Source: Planctomycetaceae bacterium | GTDB lineage: Bacteria; Planctomycetota; Planctomycetia; Planctomycetales; Planctomycetaceae | Length of the DNA stretch: 9,352 bases | Assembly: GCA_947463775.1 (NCBI GenBank) | Contig: CANHVD010000194.1 | Coordinates: 1 to 9,352 of the forward strand | Direction of reading: 5' to 3' | In this document: piece after piece, positions 1 through 6,691 of the stretch | Numbering within the stretch: position 1 is the first letter of the stretch | Layout: the number at the start of each line of letters is the position of its first letter | The notes under the pieces: model-generated | The model's database searches: none | What the model was told of the DNA's origin: nothing | What the model saw: the letters and a program-made list of their open reading frames with translations, nothing else | Program-made: the position numbers and the translations under genes

Positions 1-182
1 CTCAGGACCTGACGAACTTCGAGGGACTCCGGGCGATCCAGAGCCTGCACACCGCTATTTCGACGCGTCCGTGATCCCTGGCTAATCATCTGCTTCAGCG
101 CGCGAAGTAGGGAAGTCGGACGAAGACCAGATTGGCCTCCCCGTTCCTCCTGCAACATCTGAAGTAAACGACTCAGATCCAC
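1..182 (-). CDS. Possible 5' fragment of an unidentified gene, running off the left edge
   Basis: A minus-strand frame stays open from the stop at 225-227 to the window edge, about 74 codons. A GTG at 180-182 is preceded, 7 nt upstream, by AGGGAG (plus-strand 190-195), which would be a good ribosome binding site. The roughly 60 residues visible are polar and helix-compatible, starting MDLSRLLQMLQEERGG and rich in Arg, Gln and Leu; I recognise no family. An ATG at 156-158 is an alternative start. The open length is only mildly unlikely by chance, and plus-strand frames here are also partly open, so this may not be a gene. If real, it would be transcribed away from the cobW-like gene. Confidence 0.3.
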   Translation of the reverse strand, partial: MDLSRLLQMLQEERGGQSGLRPTSLLRALKQMISQGSRTRRNSGVQALDRPESLEVRQVL

Positions 183-583
183 ACGCCAGCTCCCTGCGAC
201 CAACAGGCGCAGTCCAGAACAGGCTCAGAAGCTATCAGGCCAGGTGTTCGCCTTTTGGTGCTGGATGCTTCCAAACAAACGAAGGCGATGGTCTAAATGA
301 AAACCAGCCGAAAAACAGGCTGTTTTGAAGGCTTCTGCAGCACTCCAACCCTGACGGGGGACAATCCCGACACCGGATTCCGCCAGCTTCTGAGAAAATC
401 GACGATACAACCAGATCATTTTGCCCCAAAGTCGGGCCAACACTCAAAATCCTGCTCAAATGTCACCCAACCGTACAACATTGCGGTGCTTCCGATTGGT
501 CCTCGTTATGCTATCAGGGCATTCGCCTCCCTGAACGAATTGCCACATTTCGGTAGAACCCGCACAGCTGGAAGCAAAACATC
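183..583. other. Gene-poor stretch upstream of the cobW-like gene
   Basis: About 400 bp with no convincing gene. A minus-strand frame at 225-443 has a GTG start, and its translation contains LYRRFSQKLAESGVG, which faintly recalls the C-terminal helical segment of some planctomycete transglutaminase-like/DUF4129 proteins. It is closed upstream by a stop at 444-446, so at best it is a decayed remnant. The stretch must also carry the promoter of the gene at 584, but I see no clear -35/-10 pair. It contains the hairpin at 300-326. Confidence 0.5.
300..326. terminator. Small A/T-flanked hairpin, possible bidirectional terminator
   Basis: CAGCC (305-309) pairs with GGCTG (318-322) around an 8-nt loop. 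An A run (300-303) lies before the stem and TTTT (323-326) after it, so either strand would give a short hairpin followed by a U-rich or GU-rich tail. The same stretch includes AAAACAG-G-CTGTTTT (312-326), a 7-bp inverted repeat that could instead be an operator. The stem is only 5 bp, and no gene clearly ends here. Confidence 0.25.
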
Positions 584-1636
584 GTGTGGCACACCGGTCA
601 ACCGATCCCCACCAATATCATTACTGGCTTCCTGGGGACAGGGAAGACTACGGCTATTCTGGAGCTGCTGAAACGCCGCCCTGCCGGAGAGCGATGGTCT
701 GTTTTCGTCAATGAATACGGAATGGTGTCGATAGATGATGTTCTGATGGAGAGTAAATCTCAGGACGTTCAGATTCAGGAACTGGCTGGCGGATGTTTTT
801 GCTGCACAACATCGGCGATGATGGACACGGTCCTGATGCAGTTCATTCGTCGGACCAAACCGGACCGACTATTGATCGAACCCAGCGGAGCCGGCCATCC
901 TGCCCGAGTGATCGATGCGTTACGCGGCGAACGATTCCGACAGGCTCTGGATCTGCGAGCAACCATCTGCCTCGTCGATCCGAAAGACTACGAGAATCCT
1001 CGTGTGACCAACAGCGAAGGATTCCACGATCAGATTCAGATGTCTGATGTTGTGGCCATCAACTGGACGGACAAGCGTGAGCGATCCCAGATCGATCGGT
1101 GCAAAACATGGATAGAACAGTTTGATCCACCGAAGTTATTGATTGCGGAAACGCAGCACGGATATTTGAATCCGGAATGGCTGGATCTCGCGGGCACGGT
1201 TGTTCGACCTCCATTGTTTCCGCATGCTCACTCTGTTGCACATGATCACGACGAATCGCACACCGCAGCTACGGTGTCGCTCCAGCCGCCGACTTCGGAA
1301 GATCTGGTTGTTCTCAAATCTCCGATCGAGCCCGGACGTCCAATGCGTCTGGAGAATGAAGGCGGAGGCCAGCGTGCATGCGGATGGATTTTTTCACCCA
1401 GTGAATGTTTTGATCGAGAGCAGCTCTTCGACTATCTCGCCGCGCTCAATCCGGTTCAGCGCGTCAAAGGTATTTTTCACTGTGATGATGACTGGTGGAT
1501 GATCAATCGCAGTGGATCGACGATCACTGTCAGAGAATCGGCCTACCGTCGTGATAGTCGCGTTGAGATCATTACGAATGAGGCAACACCGATCTGGACT
1601 GACGTCGAGAAAGTTATGTTGCAGTTCCGGTCATAG
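584..1636 (+). CDS. CobW/COG0523-family GTPase, predicted metallochaperone
   Basis: A 350-residue G3E-family GTPase of the CobW/YjiA/ZNG1 type, predicted to be cytoplasmic and to deliver a metal (often zinc in studied relatives) to a client enzyme; the client here is unknown. Seen in order: Walker A GFLGTGKT (15-22), the VNEYG switch segment (42-46), the metal-binding CxCC motif as GGCFCC (69-74), the LIEPSGAGHP segment (97-106), a His-rich linker HAHSVAHDHDESH (214-226), and a CobW C-terminal domain at about 265-350. The expected NKxD guanine-recognition motif reads NWTD (160-163), so Lys is replaced by Trp. The start is GTG at 584, with GGAAG 9 nt upstream; Walker A at residue 15 suits this start. 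The gene lies 100 bp before the flavoprotein gene on the same strand. No upstream metal-regulator site was recognised. Confidence 0.92.
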   Translation: MWHTGQPIPTNIITGFLGTGKTTAILELLKRRPAGERWSVFVNEYGMVSIDDVLMESKSQDVQIQELAGGCFCCTTSAMMDTVLMQFIRRTKPDRLLIEPSGAGHPARVIDALRGERFRQALDLRATICLVDPKDYENPRVTNSEGFHDQIQMSDVVAINWTDKRERSQIDRCKTWIEQFDPPKLLIAETQHGYLNPEWLDLAGTVVRPPLFPHAHSVAHDHDESHTAATVSLQPPTSEDLVVLKSPIEPGRPMRLENEGGGQRACGWIFSPSECFDREQLFDYLAALNPVQRVKGIFHCDDDWWMINRSGSTITVRESAYRRDSRVEIITNEATPIWTDVEKVMLQFRS

Positions 1637-1662
1637 GGCTGGCTCCGTCAGCATTCTTTTGA

Positions 1663-1680
1663 AATCTGAGATCTCAAATT
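1663..1680. repeat. Intergenic palindrome centred on TGAGATCTCA
   Basis: TGAGATCTCA (1667-1676) is a perfect 10-bp palindrome. After one mismatch the pairing resumes for three more A-T pairs on each side (1663-1665 with 1678-1680). It lies 27 bp after the cobW-like stop and about 57 bp before the next start. It could be an operator for the downstream gene or simply part of an untranslated region; it has no terminator-like T tract. Confidence 0.3.
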
Positions 1681-1736
1681 GCGACCGCCGTCGGCGCTAC
1701 CGGCTGTTCGGCCTTTTATAACTCGGAACACATCTG

Positions 1737-2366
1737 ATGGCCAACTTTCCCCTTCCCGCGGATCTGTCTGCTGGCACGGCTCTGAGTGAGATTCACACGT
1801 CCATTTGGGACCTTCTGGCATCGTCCGCAGCCGGGAATGCTCCCGGTTGGCGTTTACCGGTACTTGCCACACTGACTGATCATGGTTGCGAGCAACGTAC
1901 GGTGGTTCTGCGAGTCGTGGATCGTGATCATGGTGCTTTGTTGTTCCACACGGATGTCCGATCGAGCAAAGTTGAGCAGGTTCGAAAGGATGGCCGAGTC
2001 ACACTGTTGTTCTATGACCACGATCGATCCGTGCAGTTGAAGATTCGAGGAGTGGCTTCGATTCATCAGACAGACGAGTTTGCCCAATCACTTTGGGAAG
2101 CTGGCACACCAGCAAGCCTGAAGATGTACAGCGCTCCTTTGTCCCCGGGAACGCAATGTGATTCTTTCAATCACAACATGGCAGAATCGTTATTGGGACG
2201 GCTTCCGGAGCGATACGAGATTGAAGCTGGTCGAGTCAATTTTTGTGCGATTCGAATTGTCGTGCAATCGGCCGAGTGGCTTCGATTGTCTCAGTCCGGC
2301 CATCTTCGGGCAAGTTTCGAGCTTATCGAGGGACGGCTGGATTCTGCTGACTGGATTGCTCCGTAG
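1737..2366 (+). CDS. Pyridoxamine 5'-phosphate oxidase-family FMN-binding protein
   Basis: A 209-residue split-barrel flavoprotein, the usual length for small PNPOx-like proteins. Family-type features are RTVVLRVVD (54-62), LLFHTDVRSSKVEQV (68-82, the phosphate/FMN-contacting strand and loop), VTLLFYD (88-94), LKIRGVA (101-107), AEWLRL (179-184) and HLRASFEL (189-196), followed by a C-terminal W-containing tail. It resembles the putative PNPOx-like branch (Alr4036-type) more than true PdxH, because I do not see the canonical PdxH C-terminal RLHDR. The substrate is therefore open, and a role in making pyridoxal phosphate should not be assumed. The ATG at 1737 has only a weak GGA about 9 nt upstream. 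It follows the cobW-like gene by 100 bp and may share its transcript. Confidence 0.85.
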   Translation: MANFPLPADLSAGTALSEIHTSIWDLLASSAAGNAPGWRLPVLATLTDHGCEQRTVVLRVVDRDHGALLFHTDVRSSKVEQVRKDGRVTLLFYDHDRSVQLKIRGVASIHQTDEFAQSLWEAGTPASLKMYSAPLSPGTQCDSFNHNMAESLLGRLPERYEIEAGRVNFCAIRIVVQSAEWLRLSQSGHLRASFELIEGRLDSADWIAP

Positions 2367-2734
2367 TTCTGCAACTGAAATGAGAACGAAGGAATTGAAG
2401 TTGATCGAGGTCGCGATTCGTGTCCGCATGTCCTGTTCAGGCGATCGAACTTCGCCCCTCAAAATGGATCCGGTGGCAGATTTTGCCGCTCGATTAATGG
2501 ACGCTCTGACGTCTGCGGCAGTTGTTGCCGGGAAAACGTGGGACGATCCATCTTCGGAACGGTGCCGTATTGGAAATCCCGGGAATTGGCTTATCCCATC
2601 ATAGTGACACATGGCATACTCGGGGTCTGGGGCGACTCATTTGTCGCTCTGTGCAAAACTTGGAATGGTCGGTACGCGTTCAATCTCGAGCGAGTTCCGA
2701 CAGATAAGTCGTGCATCTTGAAAAGGATCTCAGG
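2367..2734. other. Gene-poor gap before the exported duplicated-domain protein
   Basis: About 370 bp without a recognisable gene. Short plus-strand frames exist: an ATG at 2380 opens about 74 codons and a GTG at 2538 opens 66 codons ending at 2738. Neither translation resembles a known family, and the first lacks a ribosome binding site. The second has GGGAA upstream but overlaps the next start by 4 bp with no supporting similarity. The gap presumably contains the promoter and 5' leader of the gene at 2735; I cannot place a promoter with confidence. Confidence 0.5.
2723..2727 (+). promoter_or_regulatory. Ribosome binding site that sets the start at 2735
   Basis: AAGGA lies 7 nt before the ATG at 2735. 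The frame stays open upstream to a GTG at 2711, which would put eight charged residues before the signal peptide and place this site inside the coding sequence. The ATG at 2735 is therefore preferred. Confidence 0.7.
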
Positions 2735-3796
2735 ATGAAAATGCTCCGAACGTTGACCGTCTGCCTGCTGGCGTTGATATGCCTCACAGGAAGTCTGAGC
2801 GCTGAAATCGAAAAGCCAGTCAAAGGCAAGCGATACAAACTGGCGAAGAATCATGGTCCATGGATGATCATGGTGGCTGCGATTCGCGATGTTGACGATG
2901 AAACTCGGCGTGTCGAAGGTGGCATGTCGGCCTGGGAAGCGGCTGACGCAATCGTGTTCGAGCTGCGTAAAGAGGGAATCCCGGCTTATACATTCTCGCA
3001 GGATGAGCAGGTTGCGGAGATCAGTTCTCCGAGCACCAGTGAGAACAATGGTCGCCGCTACGTCGCGCAGCATGGGTATATTTCCGTGATGGCCGGGAAT
3101 TTTGCATCCAGCGACGATCCGAAAGCTAAGGATGCGATGACTTACATCAAGAAACAGTTTAACCCCGGCTTTCTGACGGATCCGAAGAGTGGCGGGATTC
3201 TTCCGCAGACCCCCGGGCGGCCTTCTGCATTCAGTCGAGCATTCATGACAGTGAATCCTCTTTATGCAGGCACTGTTCGCGATGCTGAAGAAGACGACAT
3301 GATTGTGGAACTGAACTCCGGGCAAAAGTACTCCCTGTTGCAGAACAAGGGCAAATACTCTCTGGTTGTTGCGACCTTCAAGGGCAGCAGTGTCATGCAG
3401 GTCGGCAACGACAAGTCATCCAAAGCGCTCGGTTTCTTCGAGAAGAATTTTGGCAAGAGTCTGGATGTGTGTGCGGAGAATGCGATGCTTCTCACAGAAA
3501 AAATGCGTAATGCAAAGAAGCATGGTTACGACACCAATTTTGACGCATGGGTGTATCACGACAAGTATCAGTCCTTGGTGTTGGTGGGCTCTTTCGACAG
3601 CAAAGATGATCCTCAGGTCCGTCTGCTGGCAACAAAATTCGGTGGCAAAATGATTCGCCATCCAAAGACTGGAGACGACGTATTGACCGGGGAGACCTTC
3701 ACAGTTCCGAAGATTCCGAAGGCCAATCAGTTGCCGGACTACTCCTGGCTGTTCGATGTGAAGCCACAGCTTATGGAAGTTCCAAGACTCCGCTGA
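2735..3796 (+). CDS. Exported protein with two SPOR-like repeat units
   Basis: A 353-residue protein of unknown function. Residues 1-23 form a signal peptide (MKMLRTL basic start, hydrophobic core, SLSA before EIE). There is no lipobox, as the two core cysteines are preceded by V and I. The mature part holds two related units. Unit 1 has GPWMIMVAAI (41-50), a helical stretch ending IPAYTF (82-87), then YISVMAGNF and SSDDPKAKDA (115-134). Unit 2 has GKYSLVVATF (206-215), a helix at about 247-263, then YQSLVLVGSF and DSKDDPQVRL (278-297). The alternating strand-helix-strand pattern and the YxSxxxxGxFxSxDDP signature suggest a SPOR-like ferredoxin fold, so peptidoglycan or envelope binding is possible; that is inference. 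It has its own terminator downstream and looks monocistronic. Confidence 0.85.
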   Translation: MKMLRTLTVCLLALICLTGSLSAEIEKPVKGKRYKLAKNHGPWMIMVAAIRDVDDETRRVEGGMSAWEAADAIVFELRKEGIPAYTFSQDEQVAEISSPSTSENNGRRYVAQHGYISVMAGNFASSDDPKAKDAMTYIKKQFNPGFLTDPKSGGILPQTPGRPSAFSRAFMTVNPLYAGTVRDAEEDDMIVELNSGQKYSLLQNKGKYSLVVATFKGSSVMQVGNDKSSKALGFFEKNFGKSLDVCAENAMLLTEKMRNAKKHGYDTNFDAWVYHDKYQSLVLVGSFDSKDDPQVRLLATKFGGKMIRHPKTGDDVLTGETFTVPKIPKANQLPDYSWLFDVKPQLMEVPRLR

Positions 3797-3825
3797 GCCG
3801 GGTCACTCTCTCGCGAACGCCCGGC
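3797..3825 (+). repeat. GC-rich hairpin directly after the stop codon
   Basis: GCCGGG (3797-3802) pairs with CCCGGC (3820-3825) around a 17-nt loop, immediately after the TGA at 3794-3796. There is no T run. It could slow polymerase or protect the mRNA 3' end ahead of the stronger terminator at 3851. Confidence 0.4.
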
Positions 3826-3850
3826 CTCCGTTGGTGCCGCCCGAAGAATT

Positions 3851-3896
3851 AACGCTCGACGCAGAACCAAAATCATTTCTGTGTCGAGCGTTTTCT
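3851..3896 (+). terminator. Strong 16-bp stem-loop terminator
   Basis: The arms 3851-3866 and 3877-3892 are complementary over 16 positions, with a single G-T mismatch that would be a G-U wobble in RNA. They enclose a 10-nt A-rich loop. The right arm ends in TT and continues TTCTGTT, giving a short U-rich tail. It lies 55 bp after the exported protein gene and 79 bp before cmoB, so it should separate the two transcripts. The A-rich left flank would let it work weakly on the other strand too. Confidence 0.75.
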
Positions 3897-3974
3897 GTTG
3901 AGTGACGTCTGTCGGTCCGATTATTGATGATTGCAATGCGGCCTTGATTGTTCGGTTTGTGACAGGATGCTTTT

Positions 3975-4949
3975 GTGTCTCACTTTGATCGCCAGGGACT
4001 GTATGACGAATTGACTTCATTGGGGCGCGGCGAGTGGGCTCGTGCGCTGCAAAAGAAGACCGAGGAATCCCTGTCGTCCGAGCGGCATGGAAAACTGGCG
4101 GAGTGGATTCAGGCTCTGGAGTCATTGCCCTCTATTGATAATGCTTCGCTTAATGCAGCGAAGAACGCTGTGGCCATTGAAGGGGATTTTCCGGAATCAT
4201 CGAAAATGGCGATGGAGGCATCTCTGCGTGCTTTGCATCCATGGCGAAAAGGGCCGTTTGATTTTTTCGGCCTGGCAATCGATACCGAGTGGCGATCATG
4301 TCTGAAATGGGATCGTCTGGCGCCGCATCTGGAGCTGCGAAATCGGATGGTACTTGATGTGGGCTGCGGCAACGGATACTACGGCTGGCGAATGCTTCAC
4401 AGCGGAGCCCGTCTGGTGCTGGGGCTGGATCCGTTCCTCCTGTTCCTGATGCAGTTTGAAGCTGTTCGAAGGTATGCCGGACCGAACTGCTCTCATTATG
4501 TTCTGCCACTGACTGATGCTGATCTTCCGGAACGTCTCAACCTTTTTGATGTGACGCTGTCCATGGGTGTTCTGTACCACAGGACCAGCCCGATCGATCA
4601 TCTCCGATCTCTGTGGGAATCACTCGCCCCTGGTGGTCAATTGGTTTTGGAGACGATTGTCATCGAAAGTTCCCGGCAGGAAGTTCTCGTTCCGGAAGAC
4701 CGTTACGCCAAGATGCGCAACGTGTGGTTTATTCCCTCGGTGCCGATGCTTCAGCTTTGGCTCCGGCGATGCGGCTTCAAGGACATACAGGTTATTGATG
4801 TAGCGAGGACAACGTTCGAAGAACAGCGTCGTACAGGCTGGATGACGTTCGAATCTCTGGCCGATTTTTTGGATCCCAATGATTCCATGCGAACCATTGA
4901 AGGCTATCCGGCTCCCGTGCGAGCGATGATTCTCGCAAGAAAAGCCTGA
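3975..4949 (+). CDS. cmoB: tRNA U34 carboxymethyltransferase CmoB
   Basis: CmoB transfers a carboxymethyl group from carboxy-S-adenosyl-L-methionine to 5-hydroxyuridine at wobble position 34 of tRNA, giving cmo5U and widening codon reading. The 324 residues match the E. coli protein (323) along the whole length. Visible landmarks are WRKGPFDFFG (90-99), IDTEWRS (102-108), the SAM motif VLDVGCGNGYYGWRM (126-140), LGLDP (149-153), SMGVLYHRTSP (196-206), RYAKMRNVWFIPS (243-255), EEQRRTGWM (282-290) and EGYPAPVRA (309-317). The residues known to read the carboxylate and support catalysis in E. coli (K91, W105, Y200, R315) appear here as K92, W106, Y201 and R316. GTG start, with AGGA 7 nt upstream. 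It converges on cmoA with stop codons touching, rather than following it in tandem. Confidence 0.97.
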   Translation: MSHFDRQGLYDELTSLGRGEWARALQKKTEESLSSERHGKLAEWIQALESLPSIDNASLNAAKNAVAIEGDFPESSKMAMEASLRALHPWRKGPFDFFGLAIDTEWRSCLKWDRLAPHLELRNRMVLDVGCGNGYYGWRMLHSGARLVLGLDPFLLFLMQFEAVRRYAGPNCSHYVLPLTDADLPERLNLFDVTLSMGVLYHRTSPIDHLRSLWESLAPGGQLVLETIVIESSRQEVLVPEDRYAKMRNVWFIPSVPMLQLWLRRCGFKDIQVIDVARTTFEEQRRTGWMTFESLADFLDPNDSMRTIEGYPAPVRAMILARKA

Positions 4950-5675
4950 TTACTTGACCGCCAGAATCGACGCGAAGTTAAAGCACTGAAACCACGGTGC
5001 GACCATGCGAAATCCTGCGTCGCGAATTCGCTGAACATGAGTTTCCAGCGTCTCCGGTATCAGCAAGTTTTCGATCGCACTGCGCTTTTGAGAGATCTCC
5101 AGATCGCTGTATCCGTGTGATCTCTTGAAGTCGTGATGAAGATTGGTTAGCAGGTCTTGTTGCTGTGGGTCTGTGAAACAGATTTTCTCTGAAAGCAGCA
5201 AAGCTCCTCCGGGCTCCATTCCGTCGGCGATCTTCTGGATCACCTGACTTCGTTGGTCTGGATGCAGAAACTGCAACGTGAGATTGAGCACAACGAATGA
5301 GGCATTTCGAATCTCTACAGATCGCAGATCGGCCTCGTGCAGCTCGATGGGGCAGCCGGTTTCAGAAGACTCCTGCAGCAGAGTTCGCAGTCGCTCTATC
5401 ATCGCTGACGAATTGTCGACGGCATGGATAACACAGTCTGTTGGGGCCTGACGACGAATCAATCGAGTCGCCGCTCCCAGTGAGCATCCCAGATCCCAGA
5501 CCGTGGTGCCCGGGCGAACAAAACGACTGGCAAGCTGTTCGATCATGGACAGAATCGAGGCATACCCCGGCACCGATCGAGCGATCATGTCCGGGAAGAC
5601 CTGAACGACCTGGTCGTCAAACTGAAACTCACCCACTCGATTCATCGGGAGCGAATAAATATCGTCACGCGTCAC
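4950..5675 (-). CDS. cmoA: Carboxy-S-adenosyl-L-methionine synthase CmoA
   Basis: CmoA converts SAM and prephenate into carboxy-SAM, the cofactor used by CmoB, with phenylpyruvate as by-product. The 241 residues align with E. coli CmoA (247) from end to end: FDDQVVQVFPDMI (19-31), RSVPGY (33-38), DLGCSLGAAT (61-70, SAM motif I), DNSSAMIER (87-95), VVLNLTLQFL (128-137), GGALLLSEK (156-164), HHDFKRSHGYS (180-190), LEISQKRS (192-199) and PWFQCFNF (227-234). R198 corresponds to E. coli R199, which contacts the extra carboxylate. The GTG start at 5675 gives an N-terminus matching E. coli, with RDxxxSxPxxRxG conserved. There is no strong ribosome binding site; it begins 9 bp after the upstream methyltransferase-fold gene stops, so translational coupling is likely. 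Confidence 0.97.
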   Translation of the reverse strand: MTRDDIYSLPMNRVGEFQFDDQVVQVFPDMIARSVPGYASILSMIEQLASRFVRPGTTVWDLGCSLGAATRLIRRQAPTDCVIHAVDNSSAMIERLRTLLQESSETGCPIELHEADLRSVEIRNASFVVLNLTLQFLHPDQRSQVIQKIADGMEPGGALLLSEKICFTDPQQQDLLTNLHHDFKRSHGYSDLEISQKRSAIENLLIPETLETHVQRIRDAGFRMVAPWFQCFNFASILAVK

Positions 5676-5684
5676 CGGTGGTAC

Positions 5685-6455
5685 TCAATCGATAGATTTT
5701 TTCTGGAAGACCAGAATGTGTTGACGCGGCAGAACATGAATGGTTTCCGTCCACTTCAGACCGAACTCTTCCTGCTCGGCTTCGCGGCGAACCTGCACCT
5801 GCGACATTTTGTGAACTTCCTTGATCGGAACTGTCGGGTCTTCTTTTCGATATTCCACAAAGACAACTCGACCACCAGGCTTCATGCTGCGGGAAATGTC
5901 GGCCAGCATTTCGTAGGGATACTCGAACTCGTGATAGACGTCGACCATGATGGCCAGATCAACACTGTTGTCCTTAAGTCCGGTGGTTTTCTGAGTCCCC
6001 TTGACAGGTTCAACGTTGGAGATACCGAACTTTTCGCAGTTCTCTTTAAGCCGCTCCAGCATTTCTTTCTGAACATCAACAGCCATGACTTTTCCGTCGG
6101 GAAGAAGCAGTTCAGCCATCCGCAGGGAAATCACGCCGCTGCCAGCTCCGATGTCAGCCACGACATCACCCGGCTTCAAATGCAATGATCGGACGAGAAG
6201 CGTGAGTCGTTCTTCTTCTTCCCGACTGGAGCGTTCCAGCCAATCGGCTCCGGCAAATCCCATCACATGAGCGATCTCTCGCCCCATGTAGAACTTGCCG
6301 ATGCCGTTAGGGTCATGATCTGGTCGACGTTCGTATCGTTTCGAAGGCTTTTTGCCGGACTTCTCAGCCTTCTCTGCGGTCTCGTCGGAAAAGGCTGGCG
6401 CGATGCAGATGACCAAAGTCAACATCGACAACAGACATTGAACAAACCTGCTCAT
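5685..6455 (-). CDS. Exported SAM-dependent methyltransferase-fold protein
   Basis: A 256-residue class I methyltransferase fold behind a signal peptide. Residues 1-23 (MSRFVQ, a hydrophobic core, then APAFS before DE) look like a Sec signal; a Lys-rich linker follows (29-43). Next is a conserved-looking block with YMGREIAHVMGFAGADWLER (56-75), then motif I DIGAGSG (101-107), the acidic VDV strand end (126-128), VDVYHEF (171-177) and SMKPGGRVVFVEYR (190-203). The SAM-site motifs look intact, which is odd for an exported protein because SAM is not expected outside the cytoplasm; the substrate is unknown. The ATG at 6455 is chosen for its ribosome site and signal peptide; the frame stays open upstream to 6527. 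cmoA starts 9 bp downstream. Confidence 0.88.
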   Translation of the reverse strand: MSRFVQCLLSMLTLVICIAPAFSDETAEKAEKSGKKPSKRYERRPDHDPNGIGKFYMGREIAHVMGFAGADWLERSSREEEERLTLLVRSLHLKPGDVVADIGAGSGVISLRMAELLLPDGKVMAVDVQKEMLERLKENCEKFGISNVEPVKGTQKTTGLKDNSVDLAIMVDVYHEFEYPYEMLADISRSMKPGGRVVFVEYRKEDPTVPIKEVHKMSQVQVRREAEQEEFGLKWTETIHVLPRQHILVFQKKSID

Positions 6456-6462
6456 TGCGGAA

Positions 6463-6468
6463 TTCCCC
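6463..6468 (-). promoter_or_regulatory. Ribosome binding site that sets the start at 6455
   Basis: On the minus strand GGGGAA lies 7 nt before the ATG at 6455. The upstream in-frame starts at 6473 and 6527 lack such a site and would bury the signal peptide behind extra residues. Confidence 0.6.
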
Positions 6469-6579
6469 GACATGTAGACTAGCGAACTCAGATACTTTGA
6501 TCCTGGAAGATTAATGGCAGTACCCATCCAGTGATCTGCAAGACCAGGTGGCGACTGGCAGAGTGTTGAATTAATCCTA

Positions 6580-6647
6580 ACCGAAGCGTCAGCGAGGGAT
6601 GTTGCGATATAGATCGCAGGAAAGTTGATCCCTCACTGGCTTTTCGG
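6580..6647. repeat. Nested stem-loop intergenic repeat element
   Basis: The left arm 6581-6600 (CCGAAGCGTCAGCGAGGGAT) is an imperfect inverted match to the right arm 6628-6647, sharing CCGAA, GC, CAG and GAGGGAT with short gaps and one C/T difference. Inside sits a perfect 6-bp hairpin, TGCGAT (6603-6608) and ATCGCA (6613-6618), with an ATAG loop. The left-arm wording matches, from memory, a GAAGCGTCAGCGAGGG motif that recurs between genes in planctomycete genomes. It lies between the cyclophilin stop and the methyltransferase-fold start. It has no T tract, so a role in mRNA stability or as a repeat seems more likely than simple termination. Confidence 0.7.
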
Positions 6648-6691
6648 ATTTCGATAATCCATGACATCAACAAACCGCCAGCGTCGTGCCG

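Noticed and set aside
1737..2366. Assignment as PdxH, the vitamin B6 biosynthesis enzyme
   Set aside because: The overall fold signature fits the family, but the PdxH-specific C-terminal substrate motif is not seen, so only the family name is used.
2158..2604. 148-codon plus-strand frame overlapping the end of the PNPOx-family gene
   Set aside because: Its first half is a shifted reading of a well-supported gene and the rest resembles no family; no ribosome site at the internal ATG at 2380.
2190..2612. 140-codon minus-strand frame
   Set aside because: Antisense to the PNPOx-family gene and the following gap; composition is that of an antisense shadow with no recognisable domain.
2591..3325. 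244-codon minus-strand frame
   Set aside because: Antisense to the exported duplicated-domain protein, whose signal peptide and internal repeat make the plus strand the coding one.
4918..4937. 6-bp hairpin TGCGAG/CTCGCA at the end of cmoB, considered as a terminator
   Set aside because: It lies in conserved coding sequence, has no T tract on either strand and is probably coincidental.
5718..6188. 156-codon plus-strand frame
   Set aside because: Antisense to the methyltransferase-fold gene, whose SAM motifs are clear on the minus strand.
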